Source of the DNA: an uncultured Roseovarius sp.
GTDB lineage: Bacteria > Pseudomonadota > Alphaproteobacteria > Rhodobacterales > Rhodobacteraceae
DNA length: 64,000 nucleotides
Direction: 5' to 3'
Assembly (NCBI GenBank): GCA_947499555.1
Contig: CANMOU010000001.1
Coordinates: forward strand, 496,001 to 560,000
The position numbers and the translations under genes are program-made. The notes beneath the pieces were generated by a model that did no database searches, had not been told where the DNA came from, and worked only from the letters and a program-made list of their open reading frames with translations. Positions 19,846 through 27,558 of this stretch are shown piece by piece; the first letter of the stretch is position 1, and each line of letters begins with the position of its first letter.

Positions 19846-20826
19846 ATGAAGCTGTCTTTGAACGAATTAGAGGCCACCTCCAAAACCGCGCTGGTCCAGC
19901 ATGGCGCGGCAGAGTGGGTCGCCACGGAAGTCGCTGCCGCCATTCGCGAAGCCGAGGGGTTGGGAAACAAAATCTGCGGACTCTACTACCTTGAAAGCTA
20001 TTGCCAGCAATTGCGCACAGGCCGTGTCAAAGGCGATGTAGAGCCACAGGTCACGCGCCCCAAGTCAGGCACCGTCATGGTTGATGCCAAGTTCGGCTTT
20101 GCCCAGGCCGCCTTTGCGCGCGCCTTGCCCGAAGCGCTCAAGGCCGTGCAAGAGGCCGGGGTGGTCTCGCTTGCCGTTTGTCACGCCCATACATGTACCT
20201 CTTTGGGCTATTTCACATCCCAGATTGCACGCGCAGGCTATGTTGTGCTCGGCATGACCAACGCCTCGCCTGTCGTGGCCCCGCCGGGCGGCAAGCATCG
20301 TGTGATCGGAACCAACCCAATCTCCTTTGCTGTTCCGGACGGTCAGGGCGGGGTCGCAATGCTCTTTGACCAATCCACTACCACTGTGGCTTTGGGCAAG
20401 ATCACCATGGCGAAAGCGGCAGGAGAGGCGATCCCCGAAGGCTGGGCGGTGGATGCCGACGGCAGACCCACCACTGATCCCGAGGCGGCGCTCAAAGGCT
20501 CTCTTGTTAGCATGGGTGGCTACAAAGGCTGGGGTTTTGGTCTGATGGCTGAACTTCTTGCGGCAGGGATGACCGGAAGCGTGGCGGCTGTGGACATCGG
20601 GCCGCTCAAGGCCCCGGAAGGTCCGCCGCACGATATCGGAGACTATTACCTGATCATGGACCCATCTGCCTCAGGGGTGTTTTTTGATCGCCTGACGCAG
20701 ATCAAGACAGCCGTGTCGCGCGATGAAGGCGCACGTATGCCGGGGCAGGACCGCCGGGTTGCAGATCCTGTCGAGATAGAAGACCACGTATGGGACGCCG
20801 TGCTGAAACTGGCCGATGCGACCTAG
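19846..20826 (+). CDS. Ldh_2 family NAD(P)H-dependent dehydrogenase (malate/lactate or imino-acid reductase type)
   Basis: A 326-residue protein of the Ldh_2/YlbC fold (family includes malate/L-lactate dehydrogenases and delta1-piperideine-2-carboxylate reductase DpkA). Visible are the N-terminal helical region, the His-containing catalytic stretch (VCHAHTCTSLGYFTSQIA), the cofactor-binding stretch (GTNPISFAVP) and GYKGWGFGLMAELLA. The His motif departs from the usual NSHHFG, so substrate cannot be assigned. Start ATG 19846, 21 bases after lolD, with GGGAGAA upstream. Confidence 0.8.
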   Translation: MKLSLNELEATSKTALVQHGAAEWVATEVAAAIREAEGLGNKICGLYYLESYCQQLRTGRVKGDVEPQVTRPKSGTVMVDAKFGFAQAAFARALPEALKAVQEAGVVSLAVCHAHTCTSLGYFTSQIARAGYVVLGMTNASPVVAPPGGKHRVIGTNPISFAVPDGQGGVAMLFDQSTTTVALGKITMAKAAGEAIPEGWAVDADGRPTTDPEAALKGSLVSMGGYKGWGFGLMAELLAAGMTGSVAAVDIGPLKAPEGPPHDIGDYYLIMDPSASGVFFDRLTQIKTAVSRDEGARMPGQDRRVADPVEIEDHVWDAVLKLADAT

Positions 20827-20835
20827 AGACCGGCT

Positions 20836-21153
20836 TTAGCCACAACTCGTTTGCGCCTGACGGCGTGCAGCTTCGGGGCTTTCGCTGGAACTGCGGATGA
20901 TGGCGCGGCTTTGCGAGACGGTGCAGCCGTCAATGGTAATGGGACGACCACGGCGCACCGCGATCAGCACCTGAAAAATTTCGGGATCTGACAACTGGGC
21001 AAACTTGGTTACCGAAAACCGGCGCGGCACAAGATCGGCCGGATCAAGCTCTTCCGCGCCATTTGCATGTGCGGACGGGCTTGTCAGGCTGGCTGCACCG
21101 ACAAGAATTGACAGGATCAACGCCATTTGGATCAGGGGGAATGTGCGTTTCAT
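20836..21153 (-). CDS. Small secreted protein
   Basis: A 105-residue protein with a signal peptide (MKRTFPLIQMALILSILVG...) and a mature domain that ends with a conserved-looking Ser/Arg helix and Cys residues (TIDGCTVSQSRAII; AQTSCG) that may pair. Start at 21153 is placed by an AGAGG site 8 bases upstream. Convergent with the Ldh_2 gene. Function unknown. Confidence 0.6.
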   Translation of the reverse strand: MKRTFPLIQMALILSILVGAASLTSPSAHANGAEELDPADLVPRRFSVTKFAQLSDPEIFQVLIAVRRGRPITIDGCTVSQSRAIIRSSSESPEAARRQAQTSCG

Positions 21154-21229
21154 GGCCATAGCCTCTTTCTGAATAGCCCTAAGATAGGTATCCCGAACCC
21201 TCACTTTCAATCCACGATTGCGAGAGCGG

Positions 21230-21670
21230 TCAGGCCTGTTGTGTTACAAAAACACCTGCTGCCATGAGCGCAATGCCAGAGGCACGGGTAAACGACAAGG
21301 GCGATACCGGATTTCCAAAAAGCCCGAACTGATCGATCAGCGCCGCCGAGACAAGCTGCCCCAGCAGGACGAAGAACACTGCATTGCCGACGCCAAATCG
21401 CGGGGCGATGAACGTGATCGACAAGACGTAGAACGCAATCAGCACGCCACCGAGCAAAAGATGTTTTGGGACGGTGACCACGCCAAGAATGGGGCTAGGC
21501 CCCGTAATCAGAAGAACGACAAGGCCAAAAAGAAAGGCCACAGTAAAAAGAACCGAAGCCGCCGCGATCGGAGAGCCAAGCCGCACTCCGAGCGCTGCAT
21601 TCAGGGCGGCCAGAAGCGGCACGGCGATCCCGGCCAGAAGCATGATGAAGGCGTAAAGCGTGGTGGGCAT
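21230..21670 (-). CDS. DMT superfamily transporter, YdcZ (DUF606) type
   Basis: A 146-residue protein with five hydrophobic segments, the half-size DMT form (LLAGIAVPLLAALNAALG; VGNAVFFVLLGQLVSAALID). Such five-segment units usually work as dimers. Substrate unknown. An FNR-like box lies in the divergent spacer upstream. Confidence 0.82.
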   Translation of the reverse strand: MPTTLYAFIMLLAGIAVPLLAALNAALGVRLGSPIAAASVLFTVAFLFGLVVLLITGPSPILGVVTVPKHLLLGGVLIAFYVLSITFIAPRFGVGNAVFFVLLGQLVSAALIDQFGLFGNPVSPLSFTRASGIALMAAGVFVTQQA

Positions 21671-21718
21671 GGTGAAGGTCCTTTTGCGTGATGCAAAAGA
21701 GTGGCACGCGTCATAGGT

Positions 21719-21732
21719 ATGATCCAGATCAA
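21719..21732. promoter_or_regulatory. FNR/FnrL-like box
   Basis: ATGAT-CCAG-ATCAA matches nine of ten positions of TTGAT-N4-ATCAA. It sits in the divergent spacer, about 50 bases upstream of the YdcZ-type gene start and about 190 upstream of the DUF4864 gene. Confidence 0.5.
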
Positions 21733-21742
21733 TTCGCTCTTT

Positions 21743-21830
21743 GGGCCTGCGTGATAGACCGGCTCAAACCGGTTCCCGTGCTACGGGAGGCAGGCCCGGG
21801 CAGAAGGATTGCGGGATCCCGATGCCCGGG
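21743..21830 (+). ncRNA. Candidate structured RNA with alternative stems
   Basis: An 8-base-pair closing stem (GGGCCTGC 21743-21750 with GCAGGCCC 21790-21797) encloses two hairpins (ACCGG/CCGGT at 21758-21773 and TCCCGT/ACGGGA at 21774-21788), forming a three-way junction. A second perfect 8-base stem (CCCGGGCA 21795-21802 with TGCCCGGG 21823-21830) reuses three bases of the first, so the two are mutually exclusive. It lies 88 bases upstream of the DUF4864 start. Strand is assumed; no known riboswitch class fits. Confidence 0.35.
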
Positions 21831-21918
21831 TCTGAACTTCCTTGCCCGCACCTGGCATCGCGGTCATTGATCACGCCGGCCCTTGCGCTACCTTCCAGAA
21901 AATACAAGGAGCGCGCAT

Positions 21919-22341
21919 ATGCCCAGATGGATTTCAACCTTGCTCGCCGTTCTGGTGCTGACACTCGGGCTGGGCCCGACATCAAACGGTCCTGCAAAAG
22001 CAGATGACGCCGCGCGGCAGGTGATCTCGGACCAGATCGCGGCCTTCAAGCAGGATGATTTCGTCACCGCCTTCACCTTTGCCAGCCCCATGATCAAGGG
22101 TATCTTCGGCACGTCAGAGCGTTTTGGCGAGATGGTCCGAAACGGATATCCCATGGTCTGGCGACCCTCGGAAGTGGAGTTTTTGGGCGAGCGCGAGATT
22201 GGCGGAGCTCTTGTGCAGGATGTGCTTATTCGAGACGCGGATGGTGTCTATTACGAGTTGGAATATGAGATGATATCGGGCGAGGATGGCTGGAAGATCA
22301 ACGGCGTGCGCGTGCGCCAGGCCGGAGAAGGCACCGCCTGA
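21919..22341 (+). CDS. DUF4864 family secreted protein
   Basis: A 140-residue protein with signal peptide (cleavage near GPAKA) and an NTF2-like DUF4864 domain (VISDQIAAFKQDDFVTAFTF; GYPMVWRPSEVEFLG). Start ATG 21919 has AAGGAG upstream. Two other small genes follow. Function unknown; periplasmic. Confidence 0.82.
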   Translation: MPRWISTLLAVLVLTLGLGPTSNGPAKADDAARQVISDQIAAFKQDDFVTAFTFASPMIKGIFGTSERFGEMVRNGYPMVWRPSEVEFLGEREIGGALVQDVLIRDADGVYYELEYEMISGEDGWKINGVRVRQAGEGTA

Positions 22342-22407
22342 TTGGCCCGGGCGATTGCCCGTCGCGCGGAAGCTGATAGTCTTCTGGTAGCACAAGGAGA
22401 CGCATCC

Positions 22408-22728
22408 ATGCTTTCGATCAACCCTGCCGCCGATATTCAAACCGTCATCACAACCTTTGAAACCTCGCCGGGCGTCTGTCAGGATCTTCTGGACGAGCTT
22501 CGCGATGCCTATCAGGCGTTCATCTCGCAGCAACCGGGCTTTATCGCCGCGGGCCTGCATGTAAATGACGCCCAGACGCGGATTGCCAATTATTCGCAAT
22601 GGCAAAAGCGCGACGACTTTCTGGCCATGCTGCGCAGCGATGAGATGCGAACGCGAAACCGAAAGATCAACGATCTGTGCAAGAGCTTTGAGCCGGTCAT
22701 GTATGACGTGGCGGAGAGCTTTGGGTGA
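22408..22728 (+). CDS. Antibiotic biosynthesis monooxygenase (ABM) family protein
   Basis: A 106-residue ferredoxin-like ABM-fold protein (TSPGVCQDLLDELRDAYQAF; QPGFIAAGLHVNDAQTRIANYSQW), the cofactor-free monooxygenase/heme-degrading superfamily. ATG 22408 follows AAGGAGA. No heme-ligand signature can be assigned, so enzyme activity is uncertain. The next gene overlaps by four bases (GTGA). Confidence 0.8.
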   Translation: MLSINPAADIQTVITTFETSPGVCQDLLDELRDAYQAFISQQPGFIAAGLHVNDAQTRIANYSQWQKRDDFLAMLRSDEMRTRNRKINDLCKSFEPVMYDVAESFG

Positions 22729-22997
22729 GCGAGGATCAGGACATGACGCAGGAGCTTCGCGCCCTGCGCCAGGAGGTGTCGCGGCTTAACGGCCTGGCCT
22801 TCGTACGCATCCACAATTCCATCCCAAAGCTTTTGGGCTACAGCTTTGCACGTGGTCTGGCCTTTGGCCTTGGTACCGTGCTTGGAGCCTCGCTCTTGCT
22901 GTCGGTTGTCGCCTGGTCCGTGAGCCAGGTGGAATTCCTGCCGGTGATCGGCGAATGGGCCGCCGAGATTGCCAAGCAGATGGAAGCGGCGCGTTAG
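22725..22997 (+). CDS. DUF5665 family membrane protein
   Basis: A 90-residue protein with a charged N-terminal helix (ELRALRQEVSRLNGL) and one central membrane segment rich in Gly/Leu (GLAFGLGTVLGASLLLSVVAW), as in DUF5665. GTG at 22725 couples it to the ABM gene; ATG at 22743 is the alternative start. Function unknown. Confidence 0.75.
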   Translation: MSEDQDMTQELRALRQEVSRLNGLAFVRIHNSIPKLLGYSFARGLAFGLGTVLGASLLLSVVAWSVSQVEFLPVIGEWAAEIAKQMEAAR

Positions 22998-23108
22998 AAA
23001 CGGGGACCGGCTGGCCAGGCCTGCCGTCGGGCGGTCTGGCGGTCACGCGGCGGCGCTACGCGCCTTGATTCCACGCGGGGGCGTCATTTTGGGCTCAATC
23101 CCGAGCTG

Positions 23109-23777
23109 TCATATATGTCGCGCTTTGTCCTCTCTAAGAGGGCAGGCAAGGTACACACCGAATTCCTGCCCGATATCCGCGCTGACCCGTGCATGCACTG
23201 CGCCCTGCCGATCCAGAAAACGCTGTTGATCATGCACGGGGAACACGCCCTCATGCCAGATGCCCGCATGAATATACAAACCCTTCTGGCCGTCGCACCA
23301 GAAAGCGACAACCTTATCAGGATGAAGATTGTCTCCGGGAAGCGCGAGGGGAACGATGAACGGGGACTTGTCCAGTGGAAAGAAAAGCTGTCCACCGTCA
23401 GGGTGATAATTCATGTGCCACAAAAGCACCTGATCGCGAGGCTGTGTCTGGTTCTGGGATTGCGCCTGCTGAGGGCCTGCTGACCAGCCCAGGACGTAAT
23501 TTCCCGCAACGGCATCATTTTCTCCATAGAGAACATCGCCACGCCAATCACATTTGAAAGTGCCTTCGACAAACCCACCCTCATCACCTGTGCCGTCATC
23601 GATGGGCCGCCAGCCCTGTTGTGGCCAGCGTGTGATTTCGATTTCGAACTCGGTGGGATCGTCGACAAGGCAGCCATAGCCCTGAACAGATGCATCGGTG
23701 GCGTATAAAAGCGGAACCTCGTGCCAGGGCAGCGACGGTTTTGAACTGGCTTCGAACATATATTGTGGCGAATTCAT
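23109..23777 (-). CDS. Ureidoglycolate lyase-like cupin protein
   Basis: A 222-residue protein whose C-terminal half resembles the AllA/ureidoglycolate lyase cupin fold (VAFWCDGQKGLYIHAGIWHEGV, with His residues where AllA has its conserved WH pair). No other allantoin or purine catabolism genes are near, so the family assignment is structural rather than functional. The 111-base convergent spacer 22998-23108 holds no gene. Confidence 0.6.
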   Translation of the reverse strand: MNSPQYMFEASSKPSLPWHEVPLLYATDASVQGYGCLVDDPTEFEIEITRWPQQGWRPIDDGTGDEGGFVEGTFKCDWRGDVLYGENDAVAGNYVLGWSAGPQQAQSQNQTQPRDQVLLWHMNYHPDGGQLFFPLDKSPFIVPLALPGDNLHPDKVVAFWCDGQKGLYIHAGIWHEGVFPVHDQQRFLDRQGAVHARVSADIGQEFGVYLACPLREDKARHI

Positions 23778-23975
23778 ATCGTCGTTCCGTCTTTTGCGCA
23801 GGTGTCCGGATCAACTGCGGGCCTTTTGCACCAAGCGGGACATCGTAATGCAAATATGCGGAAAACATCGGTGATAACCCGCGCCAATGCAAGCCTCCTC
23901 CGCCTCCATCCAAAGGTGCCGCAAATCCGCATGTTTCGGGTCGCGCTTTGCGCGGCCTCATGCCATCCATCAGTC

Positions 23976-24884
23976 ATGACAGATCAGACATCGCCCCGCA
24001 TCACATCGCTTTCCGCGCTCATGCTCGTGGCCTTGGCCGCTGTCTGGGGCGGATCGTTCTTTTTTGCCGAAATCGCGCTGCGTGAGGTGCCGCCGCTGAC
24101 GATTACCTTGCACCGCGTCTTCTGGTCGATCCCTGTGCTTTTCGTGGTGATCCGCGCTCTGGGCCTCCGCTTGCCCCGCTCACCGCGTCTTTGGGGCGCG
24201 TATCTCATCATGGGGGCGCTCAATAATGCGATTCCCTTTTCTCTTATCTTCTGGGGGCAGGTGCAGATTGAAAGCGGGCTGGCCTCGATCCTGAATGGCA
24301 CAACCGCCGTTTTCGGCGCGGTGGTGGCAGGCCTCCTGCTACGTGATGAGCCGCTCACCGCGCCAAAACTCATCGGCGCTCTTTTCGGCTTGGCGGGCGT
24401 GGCCAGCATCATGGGGCTTGATCTGCTCACCGGGCTTGACCTGCACAATCTGGCGCAGCTTGCCATCATCGGTGCGGCGCTAAGCTATGCCTTTGCCAGC
24501 GTCTGGGGCAAGGTTGCGCTGGCCGGGCAGCCGCCGCAGATGAATGCGCTTGGCATGCTCATCGGCTCAACCCTCCTGATGATACCGGTCGCGGTTTGGG
24601 TCGATGGTCTGCCGCGTCTTGATCTTTCCGTTTCGGTCTGGGCTGCGCTTCTGGCGGTGGCGGTATTTTCCACGGCGCTCGCCTATCTGCTCTATTTCGC
24701 CATCCTCAAACGGGCAGGGGCGGCCAACCTGATGCTTGTGACGCTGATGATCCCGCCATTTGCGGTCGGACTCGGCGCGGCATTTCTTGGCGAAAGCCTT
24801 GGGCCAGAGGCCTTTCTCGGTTTCGGCCTTATCGCGGTTGGCCTCCTCATCAGCGACGGTCGGCTCTTTCGGCGCAAAAGCTGA
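23976..24884 (+). CDS. EamA/DMT superfamily transporter
   Basis: A 302-residue protein with ten predicted membrane segments and two EamA repeats (AAVWGGSFFFAEIALREVPPL; repeat 2 from about residue 155). The ATG at 23976 is chosen because upstream sequence in this frame is low-complexity non-membrane. An exporter of a metabolite, substrate unknown. Its stop codon overlaps an FNR-like box that serves the next gene. Confidence 0.85.
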   Translation: MTDQTSPRITSLSALMLVALAAVWGGSFFFAEIALREVPPLTITLHRVFWSIPVLFVVIRALGLRLPRSPRLWGAYLIMGALNNAIPFSLIFWGQVQIESGLASILNGTTAVFGAVVAGLLLRDEPLTAPKLIGALFGLAGVASIMGLDLLTGLDLHNLAQLAIIGAALSYAFASVWGKVALAGQPPQMNALGMLIGSTLLMIPVAVWVDGLPRLDLSVSVWAALLAVAVFSTALAYLLYFAILKRAGAANLMLVTLMIPPFAVGLGAAFLGESLGPEAFLGFGLIAVGLLISDGRLFRRKS

Positions 24885-24894
24885 TACAGATCAA
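24881..24894 (+). promoter_or_regulatory. FNR/FnrL-like box upstream of the universal stress gene
   Basis: CTGAT-ACAG-ATCAA matches nine of ten positions of the FNR consensus and lies 57 bases upstream of the ATG at 24952. Universal stress genes are common members of FnrL regulons in Rhodobacteraceae. Confidence 0.6.
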
Positions 24895-24951
24895 GGCGCG
24901 CGCCGGATCAAGCTGTCAGGGTTCCTCTCGACCAAACCCAAGGAGGAAGCC

Positions 24952-25359
24952 ATGTACAAGCACGTTGTTGTCCCCGTTTCGTTTGATGAAGATCGCGATG
25001 CCGCCGGCGCGCTGGAGATCGCCGGTGCGGTTCTGGCGGAGGACGGCCAGATCACGATCCTGCACGTGATCGAACAGATCCCGGCCTATGCGGTCTCCTA
25101 CCTGCCGGGCGCCTACATGTCCCAACAGCGCGAGGCGAGCGAAAGCGCCGTTGAGAAACTGGCCGGTGAGACGCCCAAGGCCACCGGTGTTGTGGTTAGT
25201 GGACATTCGGGCCGAAAGATCGTGGACTGGGCCGAAGAGCATGGCGCAGACTGTATTGTCATCGCCAGCCACCGGCCCGGCATGCACGACCTGCTGCTCG
25301 GCTCCACGGCGCAGTTCGTCGTCCGCCATGCCAATTGCGCGGTGCATGTGGTGCGCTGA
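24952..25359 (+). CDS. Universal stress protein UspA family
   Basis: A 135-residue single Usp domain: MYKHVVVPVSFDEDRDAAGA at the start and the ATP-binding-type end (CIVIASHRPGMHDLLLGSTAQFV, the GxxGS-N motif being LLGSTAQFVV) characteristic of ATP-binding Usp proteins. Strong AAGGAGGA site upstream. The FNR-like box implies oxygen-limited induction. Confidence 0.9.
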   Translation: MYKHVVVPVSFDEDRDAAGALEIAGAVLAEDGQITILHVIEQIPAYAVSYLPGAYMSQQREASESAVEKLAGETPKATGVVVSGHSGRKIVDWAEEHGADCIVIASHRPGMHDLLLGSTAQFVVRHANCAVHVVR

Positions 25360-25433
25360 CGCAGAAGGGTTGAGACCGGGCATCGTTGCTCCCATTTCGA
25401 AGACAGGATCAAAACCAACGCAGGAGAGCAGCC

Positions 25434-25667
25434 ATGCAATGTCCGGTGGACGGAGAAACCCTTGTGATCGCAGACCGCGCCGGGGTCGAGATAGACTATT
25501 GCCCGAAATGCCGCGGTGTGTGGCTTGACCGGGGCGAGCTGGACAAGATCATTGACCGATCCGCCCCCGAAGCCCCCCCAGCGCGCGTCTGGCAGGCCGA
25601 AGAGCACGACCGCCCGCGCAAGAAGAAAAGCCGGGGCGGGTTCCTCGAAGATCTGTTTGATTTTTGA
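25434..25667 (+). CDS. TFIIB-type zinc-ribbon protein
   Basis: A 77-residue protein with two CxxC knuckles, the first CPVD (Cys3) and the second CPKCRGVWLDRGELDKI, the typical zf-TFIIB signature, and a basic C-terminal tail (RPRKKKSRGGFLEDLFDF). Unknown function, often associated with stress or metal genes. CAGGAGA site upstream. Confidence 0.85.
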   Translation: MQCPVDGETLVIADRAGVEIDYCPKCRGVWLDRGELDKIIDRSAPEAPPARVWQAEEHDRPRKKKSRGGFLEDLFDF

Positions 25668-25730
25668 GTGTTTTCAGAACAGTGAAAGCCTGAAACGCTG
25701 CGCTTTCACTGTTCGGTCAAATACTCAAAT
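25661..25730. repeat. Long imperfect inverted repeat after the zinc-ribbon gene
   Basis: Arms of about 27 bases, with an uninterrupted 12-base core (GAACAGTGAAAG at 25677-25688, CTTTCACTGTTC at 25703-25714) and further pairing between TTTGAGT and ACTCAAA at the outer ends. The left arm includes the zinc-ribbon stop codon. No T-run follows, so a simple intrinsic terminator is not supported. Confidence 0.6.
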
Positions 25731-25784
25731 CCCCCCAATTGCCCCAAGGCCTGTCGCGCGGTAACCTGATCGCGGGAGGGGGCC

Positions 25785-26540
25785 ATGCAGAAGATCATCG
25801 CGCTCTGGGCGCATCCGCGCTCGATGTCGACGGCGACCGAACGGATCATGCGCGAACGCGGTGATCTGACCTGTCTGCATGAGCCGTTTATGCATGACTA
25901 TTACGTCGGGCAGGGCCGCGATTTTCCCGGCTTTGAGCCCGTTGAGGGACATCCCACCGAGTATGATGGCATTCTGTCTATGATGGAGGCTGAGGCCGTC
26001 AGCCAGCCGGTGTTCTTCAAGGATATGGCCTATTATGTCGTGCCCCGGATGCTCGAGGATACCGGTGCTCTTGGCCGCATCACGCACAGCTTTCTGATCC
26101 GGTCACCCATGGCGTCGATCCTGAGTTATTACAAATTAGATCAAGGCTTTACGCTTGAACATGTCGGGCTGGAGGCGCAGTGGCGCCTTTATGAGGCAGT
26201 GCGGGAGGCCGGGCATGCGGCGGTGGTGCTGGACGCCGAGAGCGTCCGCGCCGACCCCAAGGGGATCATGCGGGCCTATTGGGCGAAGGTGGGGCTTGAC
26301 TATCGCGAGGCGGCGTTTGACTGGCAGGCACCGCCGCGCGAGTGGGAGCATGTGAGCGCCTGGCATGAGGAGGCGATGACATCGTCTGGTATTCGCACCG
26401 CGGATGCCGAAGAGATGCTGCGCAAGGAAATGGAGTTTGACGTGCTTGCCGAAGAGGTGCCGCATCTGCTCGATTACCTTGAGCATCATGCGCCGTTTTA
26501 CCAGAAATTGAGCGATGAGGCCCTGCGGGTGACGAATTAA
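25785..26540 (+). CDS. Sulfotransferase family protein
   Basis: A 251-residue cytoplasmic protein with an N-terminal PAPS phosphate-binding loop (LWAHPRSMSTATERIM, RSMSTATE) and a later FLIRSPMASILSYYK stretch matching the 3'-phosphate-binding motif. Bacterial homologues are often mis-named branched-chain aminotransferase-like. Acceptor unknown. Followed by a convergent spacer containing repeats. Confidence 0.85.
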   Translation: MQKIIALWAHPRSMSTATERIMRERGDLTCLHEPFMHDYYVGQGRDFPGFEPVEGHPTEYDGILSMMEAEAVSQPVFFKDMAYYVVPRMLEDTGALGRITHSFLIRSPMASILSYYKLDQGFTLEHVGLEAQWRLYEAVREAGHAAVVLDAESVRADPKGIMRAYWAKVGLDYREAAFDWQAPPREWEHVSAWHEEAMTSSGIRTADAEEMLRKEMEFDVLAEEVPHLLDYLEHHAPFYQKLSDEALRVTN

Positions 26541-26571
26541 GGTTAACGCGCGGAATTTGCGCCAAAAAGCC

Positions 26572-26615
26572 ACGTCGGTATCACGTCGGTATTATGTCGG
26601 TATCGCGTCGGTGGG
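26572..26615. repeat. Four 11-base direct tandem repeats
   Basis: Units at 26572, 26583, 26594 and 26605 share the core GTCGGTAT (last copy GTCGGTGG), e.g. ACGTCGGTATC. They lie just after the sulfotransferase stop. Nothing else is encoded between 26541 and 26706. Confidence 0.7.
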
Positions 26616-26706
26616 CCTGCTGGGGTTTTTCGGGGTTAACGGGGCGCGCGCTCGGTGGCGGTCGCGCGCAACGACATCGCTGGCATGTGCTGATTTTCAG
26701 AAGGGG

Positions 26707-26751
26707 CGAAATCTTGAAAAGATTTCGGGACGCGTTCTTTTCAAGAACGCG
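26707..26751. repeat. Tandem double-hairpin element, copy A
   Basis: Two perfect 9-base-pair stem-loops in a row: CGAAATCTT-gaa-AAGATTTCG at 26707-26727 and CGCGTTCTT-ttc-AAGAACGCG at 26731-26751, separated by three bases. Their cores, CTTGAAAAG and CTTTTCAAG, are reverse complements, so the whole is an inverted pair of palindromes. It lies between convergent genes and contains the stop codon of the 81-residue minus-strand gene. The same architecture with different stem bases is at 40888-40931. Confidence 0.8.
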
Positions 26752-26986
26752 GGGTCAGGCGCAGGAAACGAACAGGGGCGCGGTTGCAGAAGATCACGAT
26801 CTGCCCGCTGTTTTCCGCCACCTGATAGCCGCGCCTGTCAATCTCTTCCAGGAACCGTGTCATCCCGACAAAGCGCTCAATGTCGCGCGCCTTACGCCGG
26901 ATCACGCCGCCCTGTTGCACCGCTTTGGAGGTGAAGAGGTCCATGAGCCAAACATCGGGCGCCAGAGGTGAGTTGCGCGATTGCAT
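26741..26986 (-). CDS. Small conserved hypothetical protein
   Basis: 81 residues, beginning MQSRNSPLAPDVWLMDLF and containing an SKAVQQGGVIRRKARDIERFVG stretch (given to 22 residues as positions 20-41) then FLEEIDRRGYQVAENSGQIVIFCN. The pattern matches a small Rhodobacterales family sometimes mis-named as phosphoribosylanthranilate isomerase; it is too short for that enzyme. Stop codon lies in the loop of the second hairpin of repeat copy A. Function unknown. Confidence 0.6.
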   Translation of the reverse strand: MQSRNSPLAPDVWLMDLFTSKAVQQGGVIRRKARDIERFVGMTRFLEEIDRRGYQVAENSGQIVIFCNRAPVRFLRLTPRS

Positions 26987-27029
26987 GACGCAGATTGCGG
27001 CGGGCAGGGTTAAGGGAAGATGAAGAGCC

Positions 27030-27458
27030 TCAGGAAAGCGACCGTGCCGGATCACAGGCGCGAAACCGCGCCAAAGGCTCGGCAATGCCAGCCAGCGGGA
27101 AGGTGACATTGGCGTCACCCGCGATGGCCGTCGTCGTCTCGTTGAATTCCAGCCCGCCGAGCAGATTGCCAAAGCCCACATCCGCCACGGTCAGAGAGCG
27201 TGCGTCATCGCTCAACTGATGCCGGTTCGTGCCGATGCGAAGGGCGCGGGGGCCGTTGAACTGCATCTCGAAACTTTGGGTTTGCGGCCACGGTGCGCTG
27301 CGGGTGACCGTGACCGTATAAAGCGGCTGGGTGGGGTCATATGTGAGCTCTATCGCGGCGTCAGGTGTGGCATGGCTCAGACGGCAGGGCAGGCCGGGGG
27401 TGAACTCCCAGGCGGAAAGGGATGTGGGCAGAAAGCAGAGAAGGGCGAGGTGGCGCAT
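27030..27458 (-). CDS. Conserved hypothetical secreted protein
   Basis: A 142-residue protein with a short signal peptide (MRHLALLCFLPTSLSA) then WEFTPGLPCRLSHATP and a beta-rich domain (IELTYDPTQPLYTVTVTRS). Homologues occur near uvrB in Rhodobacteraceae and have been mis-labelled excinuclease subunit. Start at 27458 is where the signal peptide begins; the upstream frame enters repeats. Confidence 0.65.
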   Translation of the reverse strand: MRHLALLCFLPTSLSAWEFTPGLPCRLSHATPDAAIELTYDPTQPLYTVTVTRSAPWPQTQSFEMQFNGPRALRIGTNRHQLSDDARSLTVADVGFGNLLGGLEFNETTTAIAGDANVTFPLAGIAEPLARFRACDPARSLS

Positions 27459-27558
27459 GTGGGGGAGGTAGGGCGGTTTGGGTGCTGGGCGAGGGAGATA
27501 AAAGAGGTGAGCCGAGCGCCATGTGCGTAGCTGAATAAACGTCGCGTGCGTTGCGCGG

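Noticed and set aside
26741-26986. Naming the 81-residue protein as phosphoribosylanthranilate isomerase
   Set aside because: It is far too short for the TIM barrel and lacks its motifs; the name is a carried-over misannotation.
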